Positions 23,640 to 35,598 of a DNA stretch of 64,000 bases are shown here, piece by piece. Made by a program: the position numbers and the translations under genes. Position 1 is the first letter of the stretch, and every line of letters begins with the position of its first letter. Source of the DNA: Terana coerulea (Eukaryota > Basidiomycota > Agaricomycetes > Polyporales > Phanerochaetaceae); contig JAKOGH010000051.1 of NCBI GenBank assembly GCA_024811115.1, positions 62,001-126,000 on the forward strand, written 5' to 3'. The notes below the pieces were generated by a model that saw only the letters and a program-made list of their open reading frames with translations, was not told the origin of the DNA and ran no database searches.

Positions 23640-26600
23640 GCGAATCACCATCGAGTCTGTTCATAGACTATGTCTGAGCGAAATGACCAGCCCTGATTGG
23701 TCGGCACCGTACCAATGTCAAGCGTGCCCGTCACATCGACGGTGGTAGTAGAGGAACGGGGCAACGGTTATATGTTCGATGACCTGCGAGAGTATAGAAT
23801 GTCGTCCAAAACACGGGTGTTCATTGACTGGCTTTCACGGGTGGGAGACTCCATAGCCTGAATGCGAGCGAGTGCGGGCCCTAGGCTGAGATCCCTGCCC
23901 ACTGGCACGGTGTGCCGAACTGCCGACGAGGCTGTCTCCCGCGTGCGCAGAAATCCAGCACCTATTTACGCTCATGTCAAGGTGGCTCTCATGTTGAATG
24001 GAGTGACATACCACAGACATGGCACATCATGTGCAAATCCTCCTCAAATCGGAATCCGAGCTACGGCGGCGCTCATGTCCCAAGAAAGAGCCCGGCCAAT
24101 GCGAGATACTATCCACCGATACCTTGGATCATCAGTCTGTCTATCCAGTGAACCTGAGCGCCGCTGTGAGAGTCGCTTCATGGCGGTCGGCGACACTGTA
24201 GGAGACATACGACACGGACAAAGATGAGCTTGAGTGCCACATTCATGGCAAGGCAGTGGCGTACGAGGTGCGTGCGCTTCACTAACATGCATCTATATGA
24301 TATTCAACAGATGAAACCACCCAGCCACTGTCGATTGGTGCAGCTGAGCCCGCTTTCGAGTGCTGAACTGGGAGTCATGCTCTCGACCCTCGGTGCCGTG
24401 CATCCCTTCTTCGTCCATACAAGAGTCTGCCGATGTGTGTTTCCGATTTTAGACGTTCTCTGATTGGGCGAATGCGTCATGGTATAGAGTTGAGCGCTTC
24501 GCTGTGGTGTGCAGAATGCCCGGTGAAGGATACCCCAACGCATCCGAGGAGTCTATTTTTATGTCGGATTCGCACATGCGATCGGAGGCAGTGACTGTGC
24601 ACTCACGATGCAGGGAATGTGCAGACATCTGGATTCTGACATCCGCACGGAGAGCTGTACTCGGCCTATGTTCGGGTCTGGATTAGATGGTTATGTTGTC
24701 GACACGAAAGCCCGCGACTCACCAATTGCATCTCACAGAAAATTCGCTCTGTGCCGTCTCAGGATGTCCTTTCCATCGTTTTCACGTAGTCCACGCAAGA
24801 CCATTCTCACATACTACGACCGTTCTCACATGCTACTGGCTGTCTTGAATAGGCGGGGAGTGTCGAAGAAGCCGGCTTCCTATTCTGAACTCATCCCTGC
24901 ATAAAAGGTCATGAGCATGACCAGGGTGAACATAGAGCTTATGTCGCTGACAGAAATCGTGTGTAGTACACGTCCGCCTCCGTACCATCGGGCCCTTCGT
25001 TGGGGTCCCATGTGGCCCACCACTCAGTCGGTCTGCGTGGCTAGCATTGGCTTCACACATGCGCTTCGTATGCCTTCGTAAAGCAGTCTAAGATAAGAAT
25101 AGAACACATAATCAGACAAACTCACCGTAATCTGTGTTCAAGGGAGCAGCGACACTGCCTACGCAGTAGCTATCGTCCCAAGCCATATCACCACACGTCA
25201 CGGCGGACCTCAGATATCAGGGAGAATTGGCAAAAACTCTAGCGAGGCTTGCTTCAGTGTGTCTCACCGGTCACCTGTTTCAACATTAGATCAGAATCTT
25301 GACACCCAAGGCAGCGCATCACGGCACCTCTTCACCGAGCGCAAAATCGGTATGTCCAACTTGCTAAAGAATCCTCGTCTTGCTTGCATATGCTTGAGAG
25401 CCGAGCGGCTCAAGATACATGTATAGTTTTCGTTAATCAGCGAAACCGCGTTATACTCGCCTAGTGGCCGAAGTGAATTCAAATTCATCCAAAGAAGGCA
25501 AAGCAGCCGACATACAGGTCATCGTCCGTCATATCTCAGCGCCGGCTTGAACATACCCAACCTCTAAGGCGGTACAATATCGCTGCTTGATGCCGGTACA
25601 GGTGGTCTCCCTCCTCACACACTCGCCTAAGGCCGTCAATGAGACGGCGTAGACCGAGTCGTCGAAGTTAGGCTGGCAGGGCAGGAGACGGGGAACACAG
25701 CGGATACAGCGAGGGGGCGCACAGAATCATGGTATGTGCGCATGTGGGAGGGAGGGCAGAACGTGATCGCTCCAGTTAGAGGTGGCAAGAAGGTCGATGG
25801 ACGTTCTGGTCAAGTTTACCAAGCGCTCAAGCGAGCGGGGTCCAACGCTTTGATGACGGATCAAACGCCACAAAGCCTCACGGGGCCAAAGGCGCCCGTG
25901 GACTCGGAAACTCGAGGTGAGCCTCAGCGCATATACGACGGACTGTGCCGTCCGTACTTATCAGCATGCGGTAGGAAAATAATCTTTAGCTCTATATACT
26001 GAAGACATGTATTTATTACTGCACTTCTTAACTAAGGAGAGCACTTTTGGTGATAATTACTTACTTCAATAAATACGCCAGGAAAATGAATGGCCAATTC
26101 AGCGCGTCAGCGTAAGAATAATGAAGCTGTCACTTTAATGCATTATAGCCCACTAAAAGAAGAATTTAATTTATTTGTTCCCACACCACCGTATATACAA
26201 GCTCGGAACTAGTCACCGCGTGAAGTACTAGTGCTGCGGAAACGCTAGAAGCAATGGAACGTCTACCAAAGTAGCTAGATACATATAAGCAACGGCTCAT
26301 AGTTCTTACTAGGATGGCACTTCTGAAGATTTTCTTCCAACGAACTCTTTTGTCGGAGAATGTGTCGTTTGCCGTGGGGTACACGCCAGCCACATAGTTT
26401 AAGCCGCACGATAACATCGAGCACTTTACTCAAGTAAACTACTGCTTGAACAGTGAGCATGCAAGAAGCGAAGCATTGATGCTGCTCACGTCACATCACC
26501 GTCCTCAATACAGAGGGACCATGGTCCTGTACATCAATGTCAACGACGCCGCGGTGAGCTACGCTTAGTAAATTCACGGATCGTGTGTTGCTTTGGGCCA

Positions 26601-28030
26601 AATATTCGGGCGCATAGCAGTCTTTTTCAAGCGACGTTGCAAGATCTTGTTGATAGTGCCACTTGCAAGTCAAGCCACTCGTCATTGGCTTCCTTAGCAT
26701 CGAGTCTAGTACGGCAGCGAAATTAAGAGGTGAATGTCGGAAAATGAAACAAGCGACCCAAGACTGCTCGTACCAATGTTAATGGGCTGCCCTTGAGCGC
26801 ACGGAAGGTGCCTTCAGGTACCTATATGCGCTGCGCAGAAGAAGAGTCTTCTTCTCAGCTGACGCGGCTTTGTGGAGAAGCACAGAGGTCCCTCAGGAGA
26901 TGCCCCGTTTTGCTAGCAGGGCACATCAGCTCCTACGTGACGCCACAGGTTTTATCGAAGTACCCGTTGGTTTACGAGCGGGGTTATCATACGCATAGGT
27001 GATCGAGAAGCTCGCATAGGGGCTGGCCGCACGTCGGCCACGCATGTTAGGTGAGCTGCTGGTTCTTGTGTTAGGTGAGCTGAAGGTTCTCGTGCGGTAC
27101 GTCGTGGTTGCGACCCTAGGCCCCGCTGGCTATTGTTCGCTACAGCGATCTTGCACCCCCTGTCACAACTTAGTCAAAGACGAACACAGTGCAAGTCGAT
27201 CAGAACTCACGGGCAAGGACATACGAATGCGGGTCCATAGCAGTCCGCCCGCTCGGGCACTGGGTGAACGCAGACTAAGCAAAGTGGTCAGCTGCAAAGT
27301 GTGCCATCAATGTGATAGGGTGCTTCTCACAACGATGCCTCAGTGTCGCCGAAATGCTTCAGCTCTACAGCAGGCCCACCGAGGCTAGATCGCGGATACC
27401 TGAAGCACACTATGCGCGCAGCACGCTTGCACCAGCGCCGACAAGGTTCAGAGCAACAGAGCGGTCAGCAGCACCCCCCGCCTGGATCGACCCATCGCCG
27501 TCATTGCCACTGACCGATACGCTACGCGACGACGGGTGACGACGCGCAGCCGCGCACGCTGCTGAGAAAACACAGCAGCATGGGGTTGCGGGCACGCCGG
27601 CGTGACTCAGCTTGCGCGCCGCCTGGGAGATGGGCAGACCTGGCTCGGTCTGCGCGATCGAGAACGCCGTCGCGCGCGCGCGTGCGTGTCCACGCCGCCG
27701 CCGTCGAGGGGCGCGGGTGGAGTGGGAGCGTCGCCTGCCCCTTAGGCGTTCCCCTCCTTTCCCCGCGCCAGATCGTCGCTCCCGATGCGCCCGTGCGCCG
27801 GGCGGTGGCGTGGGGCCGCAGGCACTATCGCACTCGCATCGTCGTGGGGGCCGGGTGCAGTCCACGAAAGCTTGTTTGCAGCCGGCTGCAGGGGCGAGAA
27901 GGCCTGGCAGAGTCAGCAAGATCAGATTCCAGGAGAACCCTGGGAGAAGCGCACGCGGGGAGCGCCGGGACCCGCGAGCGGAGAGAAATGCGCGAACGCC
28001 ACGAGGGCGCCGCCGACAACACACAGAGAA
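23640..28030. other. 4.4 kb without a supported gene
   Basis: Starts with the promoter of peroxidase copy 1 (sequence shared with copy 2 fades out), then sequence not shared with the right arm. AT-richer around 25.9-26.5 kb, GC-rich from 27.5 kb. Near 27046-27095 a 21-bp motif (TTAGGTGAGCTG..GGTTCT) is repeated twice. Open frames at 27410-28106 on both strands are products of GC-rich composition around the U6 gene. Confidence 0.45.
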
Positions 28031-28056
28031 ATGTCCCCCTCGGGGTGACATACGAA

Positions 28057-28087
<31 letters not shown>

Positions 28088-28152
28088 GGCCCCTGCACAA
28101 GGATGACACGCTTTCCCGGAGTGGTGGACCTACGGGTCTCAATATTTATTTT
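28031..28152 (+). ncRNA. U6 spliceosomal snRNA
   Basis: The invariant core is present: AATTGGAACGATACAGAGAA with the ACAGAGA box, then the ATTAGCATGGCCCCTGC segment with the AGC triad and CAAGGATGACACG. A 5' hairpin GTCCCC/GGGG(T)GAC opens the RNA, and a T run (28149-28152) can terminate Pol III. The 3' part after GATGACACGC differs from the usual animal sequence: it has a GACC-TACG-GGTC hairpin with a UNCG-type loop (28127-28138). No intron is seen within the core. A TATA box is not obvious in the GC-rich upstream sequence. Confidence 0.92.
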
Positions 28153-28776
28153 GGTCCTTCACGATCACCCCGGCAGTTGCACAGAAACCGTTCACGAAGC
28201 CTGGAGACTTCACGGCTTTACCAGGCATCAAACACTGAAGACTTCGTAGAACTTTCGCCAAAGAAAACACCCTGCTCTTTCTTGCCTCAACGAGAACGCC
28301 GAAGGATATCGGAGAGGCATGTACTGTGTCCGAACACTTACTTGTTGCACCCAACTACCGCTTACGCACTTCGCGATCACTCAAGACCATCCGCAAATAG
28401 CATCCATAGATACATATACATACCGACCGCACACCGGCAGACAACACATGACTAACGCTACACAAACAACTGCGCCGCGAGCTCCCTTCACAGCGTCTCG
28501 CCAGCTGCACGACAACGACAAAGGCCCGAGCCGCCCGAGCACCCCCGGCCATCGCACCCACGAGCCCGAGGGGCCCACCGCTCCTTACTAATGTCTGAAT
28601 ACAGTCGGGCAACGCGCGTGTGCCGCCAGGGCCTGCGCTCCCAGCCGACAATGGTGCACCAGCGCGGGCGGCGCCAAGGCCGGCGCGACCGAGTCGGGAC
28701 GGGGCTCTTGGCACGACCACGACATCCACCGAGGTAAATACAGCCGGCAGGCTGACGCGTGACGCGGGGTTGGGTC
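28153..28776. other. Between U6 and the RanBP1-domain gene
   Basis: 3' flanks of both transcription units; nothing recognised. Confidence 0.4.
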
Positions 28777-30638
28777 CTACAGAGGCTGCGGCGCGTCCGT
28801 GCGTGCCGCGCGCGCGACGACCGTCTGCGCGAATGCCGTAAAGTCCGCGCGGGGGACCCTGCCCCTCTGAGAAAAAAAATGCAAACGTCATAGTGAGACG
28901 CCCGCAATTACAGTTGAGTTGAGGAAGCGGATGTACCTTCAAGGCGTAGACGACGACGTGCTGCTCGGGCTCGGCAGCAGTAGTAGGAGCAGCGCCGGCG
29001 GCGTCGCGCGGCACGGCTTCTTTCGAGCGCGACCCGCAGGACGCCCTGCTCCGCGTCGAACGCGCACCGGACCGCGGGGCGCAGGCCCACGCACATGGAG
29101 ACTTTCCACACCGGCTCGCGTCTGAACACTGCACACCATCCATCTGCTCAACGCATGCCACATACGGAGACAGGAGCACACACGCACCCAGCCGCGCAGA
29201 CCCGTCCGTCTTGTGCGCGAGCAGCTTGACGTGCCCCGCCATGCCGCTCGCGAACTCGCCCGCGCCGCGCTTCACGAAGAGCTTCGCGCCGCGGAGCTCC
29301 GCCCGCGACGTCTTCGTCTTCTTCGCCCGTCACCCCTGCGACAGGTAATCAGCCGTACATCCCATCATGAGAGATTCAGTGGAAGCGGTGCGGACGGACC
29401 TGCGAAGGCGCTCTTCGTGTACGACGTCGCGGCCAAGGGATCGCCGCGATCTGCGGTGCCTGAGAGCGGGGTGTGCGCCGCGGGCGTCCACACAGCTGCG
29501 GACGCGGTGGCATCGGCGGCGCCACACGCAGGCGCGCCCGCCGTCGACGGGACAGACCCTGTCCATTCCGTCCGTGGCGCAGCATCCTGGGCGGACCACG
29601 CAGGTTTCTGGCTGCCGAGCGTCGCGGTGGCAGCAAAACCAGACGACGCGCCCGCGAACGCAGAGAACGCGGACGTGCTCTACGGACGCCGCACCGGCGG
29701 TGTCAGCCCGCGCGTGTGAGCGCGCAACGACAGGAGGGTGCGTACCGCAGGCGTGACGGGCCCCGACTGGGCGACGGCCGGCCCCAGGGGCGGTTCCGGG
29801 ATCTGCGCGGGCGGGGTCAGCGGCACGCCAAACTGCGGTCCACGCCCGCACAGCGCACGCACGGCGGGGGCGTGGTGCCGTTCCGCGGGGCCGCTGCCTC
29901 GCCGCCGGCGCGTGGGGGCGGCGACGCAGGGCGTGGTTGAGTCCCCGGGCGATCGCCCCCGGCCGCGGCGGGTGTGGGCCCCTCGGGGTCTGCGTGGCGC
30001 TCTGAGGGCGTCCGGCACCGTTTGCGGGGCGGCGCGGGCGGCGTGGGCTGGGGGGCGTCGATGAGCATGTGTATGCGCGTGCATGAGGTCATGCCCACGC
30101 CCCGCTTACCGAGCGCGATCTGCCTGCCTCGGCGTCCGTGCGCTGTAAATAAAACCGGGCGTTTGTGATTGCAGACACGGCCGCTAATTCAGTTGGGACT
30201 GACGGCTTCCTCTTCCCTGACTTTGCGTTTGCGCGAACCGGGCGCGGTGACGTCGCCGATCTGGAGATTGGGCCCGGTGAGCAAAGAGCGTCCAGGGCTC
30301 GCCGCGCGGGATCTTCGCACCGATTCGAAGGGCGCGGGGGAGCCGACGGAGGAGCTGTCAGAGCCTTCGCGGTCGGACAGCGCTGATGCGTCTGTCGACG
30401 CTTGACTGGCGTCGCTGTGTCGCCGGCGGGGCAGCATGCGCTTCGGCAGCAGGTCAAACGGCCTAGTATGATACACCCAGGCATGTTGAGCACGCTTTGA
30501 CTGCAGCACAGGCCAAGGTACTCACCGACTCAGGCCCATCAGCCTGTCCGCCCGCCGCCTCGTATACCCGTATCCCACCGCCGCAGAGACTGTCGCAAGC
30601 GCACAGCACACCACATTGAAGTCGTAGAGTGGGAACAT
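28777..30638 (-). CDS. RanBP1-domain protein with N-terminal membrane helix and FG-like region
   Basis: Eight exons reconstruct on the minus strand (30638-30526, 30462-30204, 30142-30110, 30047-29746, 29679-29400, 29335-29188, 29128-28937, 28866-28777), about 471 residues. Order: MFPLYDFN and a hydrophobic helix (residues about 8-25) followed by YTRRRADRL; a Ser-rich basic region with RKRK and PPRKRCR; FGVPLTPP and SAFSAFAGASSGFAA (nucleoporin-like); an acidic GEEDED; then the Ran-binding domain with GAKLFVKRG, HVKLLAHKTDGSARLVFRRE, PVWKVSM and VVVYALK. Such domains bind Ran-GTP in nuclear transport (Yrb2/RanBP3/Nup50 type). The membrane helix suggests anchoring in the nuclear envelope, which is inference. 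Three single-base frame breaks: exon 4 is one base short of the expected frame, one extra base at 29299-29300, one at about 29021. Confidence 0.75.
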
Positions 30639-31258
30639 GGCGGGATCTAGGTTGTCGTTCGAGTGCAAATTCAAGGGCCAGCCGGTGATGGTGCGTCGGG
30701 GGAGAGAGCAAGGGGAAACAAGCGACAATTAACGGGCTATTCAACTTTAATACATGCGCGAGCCTGCATACCTGATCCTCGCCGCTACCACGCTGCACGC
30801 CCCGCGGGGGCACGTGCGGGGGTCCCGCCCACACCGCGCCATCCCGCCCCCACCAACGTAGCGACTGACATTGACGGCGCCAGCCGCGTTCTCGACAAGT
30901 GCCCGGGCGCGGTCGTCGGAGCCGTGCTGGGTGGTGCTGGAACAGGACGAGTATGGCAGGACGCGAGAGTGGGTGGGAAGCGGTAAACGCCGACGCCGCG
31001 CGAGCTCGCCCGTCCACGCATCCACGCACGCCGTTTCTCACGCGTCCCACCGCCTCGCTCCCAAGTGATTGAAATGCGTGGGTGCCGACGGCGGCGCGCG
31101 CGCGAGGGAGGCCTCTGCGACCCGTCGGCGACCTGCACCTCGCAACCGGGACGGTGGGAAAGTGCGCGCGGGGGATCAGCCACGTCAGCGTGTGCACCGC
31201 CGGACGGGCCTATAAGCCTCCAGCAGCCTGCCCTGCGCCTCTGCAACGACCACCAACG
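30639..31258. other. Divergent promoter region
   Basis: Shared upstream region of the RanBP1-domain gene (minus) and the PDI-like gene (plus). The minus-strand gene may have a 5' untranslated intron here, since an acceptor-like CTAG lies eight bases before its ATG. A TATAAG lies about 50 bases before the PDI-like ATG. Confidence 0.4.
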
Positions 31259-32804
31259 ATGATGCTGCTCCCCCACCTCTTGACGTTGACTCTCGCACTC
31301 GCACCCGCCTTTGCGGAGGCCGCGCTCTTCCCGAAGGACAGCCAGGTGAAGCCGATCGATGCGAAGGGGTTCCGAAAGGCGATGAAGCAGAACGTGAGTG
31401 ACCGAGGCGGGCTCTGGGGGTGAAGGACATGCACTGAGGGCTGGGGACGCTTGCAGGCCACGACGGTCGTCGCCTTCGTTGCCCCGTGGTGCGGCGTACG
31501 TACCCGCTTCCCTTGCTCGTCCGTCTCCGCCGACTCACGGGCGGAAATGACTTTGCAGCACTGCCAGAAGATGGCTCCAGAGCTGAGCAAGGCGGCTCTG
31601 GGCCTGTACCCGCTGGTGCCGACGTACGCGGTCGATTGCGATAAGGAGGGCAACAAGCGGTTGTGCGCGGAGCAGGGCGTGCAAGGTTTCCCGACGATCA
31701 AGGTACGCTCAGCGCGGCGTGCGGCCGCGAGGCACTGCCCGTATTCACGCATGCATGCTGCAGCTGTTCCCCCGCGGCGGCCGGTCCCAGCCTCTGGACT
31801 TTAATGACCACGGCTCTGAGCGGACCGCGAGCGCATTCTACTACTGGGCCTCGCGCAACATCCCGCACGGTGTGAAGAAGCTGTACCAGTTTGACGACAT
31901 CGCCCCGTGGGTCGACGAGGTGCGCATTTCGCATTCAGTGTGTGATCAGTGGCGCCGTGCGCTCAACGCTTTATCCGCGGCAGAACGTCGACCGCACGCG
32001 CGCCTTCCTCCTCAACCAAGGAAAGCACATTCCCTTACTCTGGCAGGCGCTCGGTAACAAGTACAAGGACCACATCACCTTCGGCCTTCACCGTGATCGG
32101 TATGGCAAGAGCTCGGAAAAGATGGGGTACGAGACGGGCGAGCCCGGCTCGTCCAAGGTCCTGCTCTACCCCGCGGGATCGAAGGAGCCCGTCCGCTACG
32201 AAGGTCAGTCTAGCGTAATGCGTCCCTACTCCCCACCTCCGGTCGGCCATCTGATGCCCTGAGTGCAGGCATCCAAAAGCTCGACTCGCTGTCCAAATTC
32301 CTCGACTCCGTGATCGACGGCACGGCGGATCTGCGCGTCGTCAACGAGGGCCTCAAGGAGGAGGAGTACGTGCCGACCGAGGACGAGCTCGAGATCCAGC
32401 GCAAGCAGGAGGCGCAGCGCATCGCGCTCGCCCACGGCGGCTTCAACGACCTCATCGACTTTGAGGCCGCCGTCCTCGAGCACGGCACCGACTACCACCA
32501 GAAGGCGGGCTACCCGGGCATGATGGGCGGCAGCCTGCCCAAGCCCAAAGCCGACGCCGAACCGAAGGCGGAGGACCCGATGCACAAGATATTGAAGTCG
32601 CAGACGGAGGCGCAGGCGGAGACGGCCGGCACGATGGCGGCGACGGGGCAGGGCGAGCAGGCGGTGTTCGAGGCTGCGTCAGAGACGGGCCAGCCCCGCA
32701 CGCCGACGCCTGCACCCTCAGGCACGGCGGCGGCGGCGGCGGGGAAGGAGGAAGCGACGGGGGCGCGGCGGCGCCGGCGTCTGGGGGCCCTGAAGCCCAT
32801 GTGA
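31259..32804 (+). CDS. Protein disulfide isomerase-like thioredoxin-domain protein
   Basis: Six exons (31259-31393, 31457-31495, 31559-31702, 31764-31919, 31984-32203, 32269-32804) join to 410 codons without a break. Signal peptide MMLLPHLLTLTLALAPAFAEA, then a thioredoxin fold with VVAFVAPWCGHC. An intron splits the active site between CG and HC (residues about 57-60), and the fold continues with KMAPELSKAA, VDCDKEGNKRLC and GVQGFPTIK (the cis-Pro loop). The second half is less conserved (FDDIAPWVDE, HITFGLHRDRYG), followed by a charged C-terminal extension ending ARRRRRLGALKPM. There is no HDEL-type ER retention signal. Likely role: oxidation or isomerisation of disulfides in the secretory pathway, similar to fungal Mpd1-like proteins. 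It is one of the few genes here without a frame defect. Confidence 0.88.
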
Positions 32805-35035
32805 AGGACGAATTGTGATTGTGTGTGCTTGTAATACTAGGTTCCCTTTTGCGAGACCATCGGGATTTCGGTTCTAGCGTGCATACACAACTGGGCAAGG
32901 TCCATCTCGGGGAGCTGTGCCCCTCTGATCGCGGCAGGCCATCAAAGTCAGGGCTCGCCCCGCCAGCTCGGCGCCTCCCGTCCCTGGTTCCTGCTCAGTG
33001 CTCCCACCACCGCGCTGCAGCACACCGTGGGCAGCGGCGGCCTCAGCCTGAATATTCATGCGTGTGTCGTCGTTCGGGGTGTGCAGCACCCTCGCCGGAC
33101 GTCGTGCGGGCGAGTAAGTAATTATTGCCACGACGACCCTCGCCGGACGCGCTGATGCTCCACGTCCGCATAGGGCAGGACGGTCTCGTTGTGGCGCGAA
33201 CGACCTGGATTGTCAGGGTTACCCAGCCTGGCCGGCGTCCCCGCCCACGCCTATTTCTAATCCCAACAGTGAGTTACTAAGTATCGCTCTTGGGAGACCC
33301 GCTCGAGGCCTGACATGTGCTTTCAGGAGAGGATAGTACGGAGCGCGAGGAGGGCCGCAGGGACTGAATGGCCCCCTGATTGGCGTCAAGCCCTGCGTCG
33401 AGACCTGTGGGCTGCAACACATTGCGTGCAAGGACGGGCCTGGTCTCTGCGTACGCTTGCTGCGCACTGGCAGGTACCATTATCCAGGCCTGCTCGGCGC
33501 ATCGCCGTCTCCGCCGCCCGCGTGCCTCTCTGCAGACCACAGCGGCTGCAGGCGCCGCGCGGGCTGTCCTGCGCTGCAGAGTTGGTGCCTTCGCCCGCGC
33601 GCGATGCGCTGATGGGATTCGCTGTCTGTGCACCCCACCCCCTTGATCTCGATCGGGCCTGTCCGCTCTACTACAAATCCCACGGGGACTCGGTCGGCAC
33701 AGGCTCTGCCCGTCCGCGCGGGGCTGGAAACGGGTGGCCAGCGTACGCTCGCCGAGGGGCCCAGCTGTGTACAGGCCCGTATGGTAGGCCTGAATACCGC
33801 CTAAGTTCCGCAGGCTGTGCCGGGGGCCGTCGCAGGAGTGGCCGCGACGGGGCACAGGCGCGTCTCCTGCCGGTGCATGTCCTGATAGATCTCTCCTCCC
33901 CTTCCCCAGGCACGTCTATCTGCGACCCTCCGTTGATCCTGATTCGACCCCTCTGCAGGCCCGGTGCGTCCCATCACCCGCTGGCGTCCCCCGTAATGAC
34001 GAGGGGTTTCACCGCAGAGGCCTTCTTTCGCAGCTGTCGGCTGCCGCGCCATGACTTCATAGTCTGGGAACAATCAGCCGACGCAGCACGTCCCCGCGCC
34101 CGCGCGCGCATATTTGCGTTCAGTCGAGAGTGCTCGAGAGCGGTCGAGCGGCGGCGAGAGCAGCGACGAGGCCTCCGCCGCCCGTCGTGCTGACTGCGCG
34201 CTGTACGTACGCGGTCACCAGCCCTGCGCCGCTGTACTCGCCGGCATTCACTCGCACTCTCTTCGCGCGTCGCGATAGGCTCGTGCAGCCCGCTGGCTGG
34301 ACCCTTGCCGCTGTGGGACGCACCTTGCGCATGCAGACGCGGTCGATCCCCCAGACGCTGCTCGCGCGAGCGCGAAACGGAACGGCACGGGACGCGCGCG
34401 GGCGAATCCTCTCGGACGGGCTCCGAGATAACATTCAGTCCTTACGTAGACGTGAGTCTGTCCCGTTGGGCCATCCGCGCAACGGCCACGCTGACGCGCG
34501 GGTTCAGATCTCTGGACGGCCGCAAGGCACGCAACGATTGACGGGGTCCATCCGTCACGCACATACGCACCGCGAAGCAGGCGTCGAGCACACACCCGGG
34601 CGCGCGGCGTCGCGGACCGCACCACCACGCCAGGGTTCATTCGCATTTGTAGTGCAGCACGGCGGCGGCTGCTGCGATGATGGCGCCGCCGTGGCGGACG
34701 TGGTGCGATATCGATTTCATGTTCGGGATGATCTAACGCAAGGGGCCCTCCTTCTTGCCCGTCGTCGGACACGCCCCGTGGAGCAGAAGATTCCGGCGTC
34801 CTGGGTGCGTGCCCTTGTCTGACCAAAAGGCACCGCGGCACGTCGGCTGTCAGCAGAAGGCCATCACTGGGCCCCCGCCAGGATCTGTAGGACCGTGACC
34901 GGTATGAGCTAAAGCACGGTATATAGCATGGTGGCCAATGGATGCTGCCAAAGCACAAACCACCGCCGCGTCCGTTCCCTCTCTCCTCCCAGACGCACTC
35001 CCAGCGCGCAGACGTTGCCACCTCTGCTAGTCGTC
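32805..35035. other. GC-rich intergenic, no supported gene
   Basis: Long open frames on both strands (for example 33315-34193 plus and 34248-35021 minus) have random, Arg/Ala-rich translations without domains and overlap one another. I see no RNA gene or repeat. Confidence 0.45.
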
Positions 35036-35598
35036 ATGCCCCGCGCTTCCAGCTCGACGAACAACCCCGGCGCGAGCCAGCAGACGAAATTCCGCGCCGT
35101 GCCGAAGAGGAGCTACAGCGAGCGGATGTCGGAGACGCGAGCTGAGATCCGGCGGATCGTGAAAGAAGCCCTCCGTATGTCACGGCTAAACCGTTTCCGT
35201 GCATACCACACCCCCAATCTAACCGCGCGCGCCGTTTCTTTCTCTGTGATTTTGTGGTATGTGCTGTGCAGGGGCGATCACGCAGGACCCGACGGCGTCG
35301 ATGCGCTGGCCGAGCTACTGGAAGGACATCGTCGTGAAGTACCGCGTCGTGATCGAGGGCTGGCCGCACGCGGACGTGCCCCTTCCGCAACCTCTCCGAC
35401 GTCTCGAACCTCCAGAAGCTCGAGCTGCTCCTCCGCGGCTGGCAGGCGGGCGCGATCTACTTCCGGCGCGTCGGCGAGGACGAGTTCGCGCTGCTGAGCG
35501 CGGCGCGCGCCGCGGGCGCGGGCGCGCAGGACGCCGCCGCCGCGCAGGCACAGGCGCAACATGCCGTGGGGGGCGCGGACGAGCTGGCGTGGCTGTAG
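35036..35598 (+). CDS. Conserved-looking small protein of unknown function (one frameshift)
   Basis: Exon 1 (35036-35174) encodes MPRASSSTNNPGASQQTKFR...RAEIRRIVKEAL; a 97-nt intron follows; exon 2 (35272-35598) encodes AITQDPTASMRWPSYWKDIV, KYRVVIEGWP, then PFRNLSDVSNLQKLELLLRG and YFRRVGEDEFALL before a low-complexity Ala/Gln tail ending ELAWL. Exon 2 has one extra C in a run of four (35379-35382): without it the two halves read as one frame of about 154 residues. I do not recognise a named family. Leu-rich helices after the W-P-x-W core suggest a protein-interaction role, which is a guess. Confidence 0.6.

Noticed and set aside
27410..28106. Frames of 164-291 residues on both strands across the U6 gene
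   Set aside because: They run through the U6 snRNA itself and have random composition.
33315..34193. 292-residue plus-strand open frame
   Set aside because: Arg/Ala/Cys-rich translation without domain, overlapped by equally long frames on the other strand; a by-product of GC-rich DNA.
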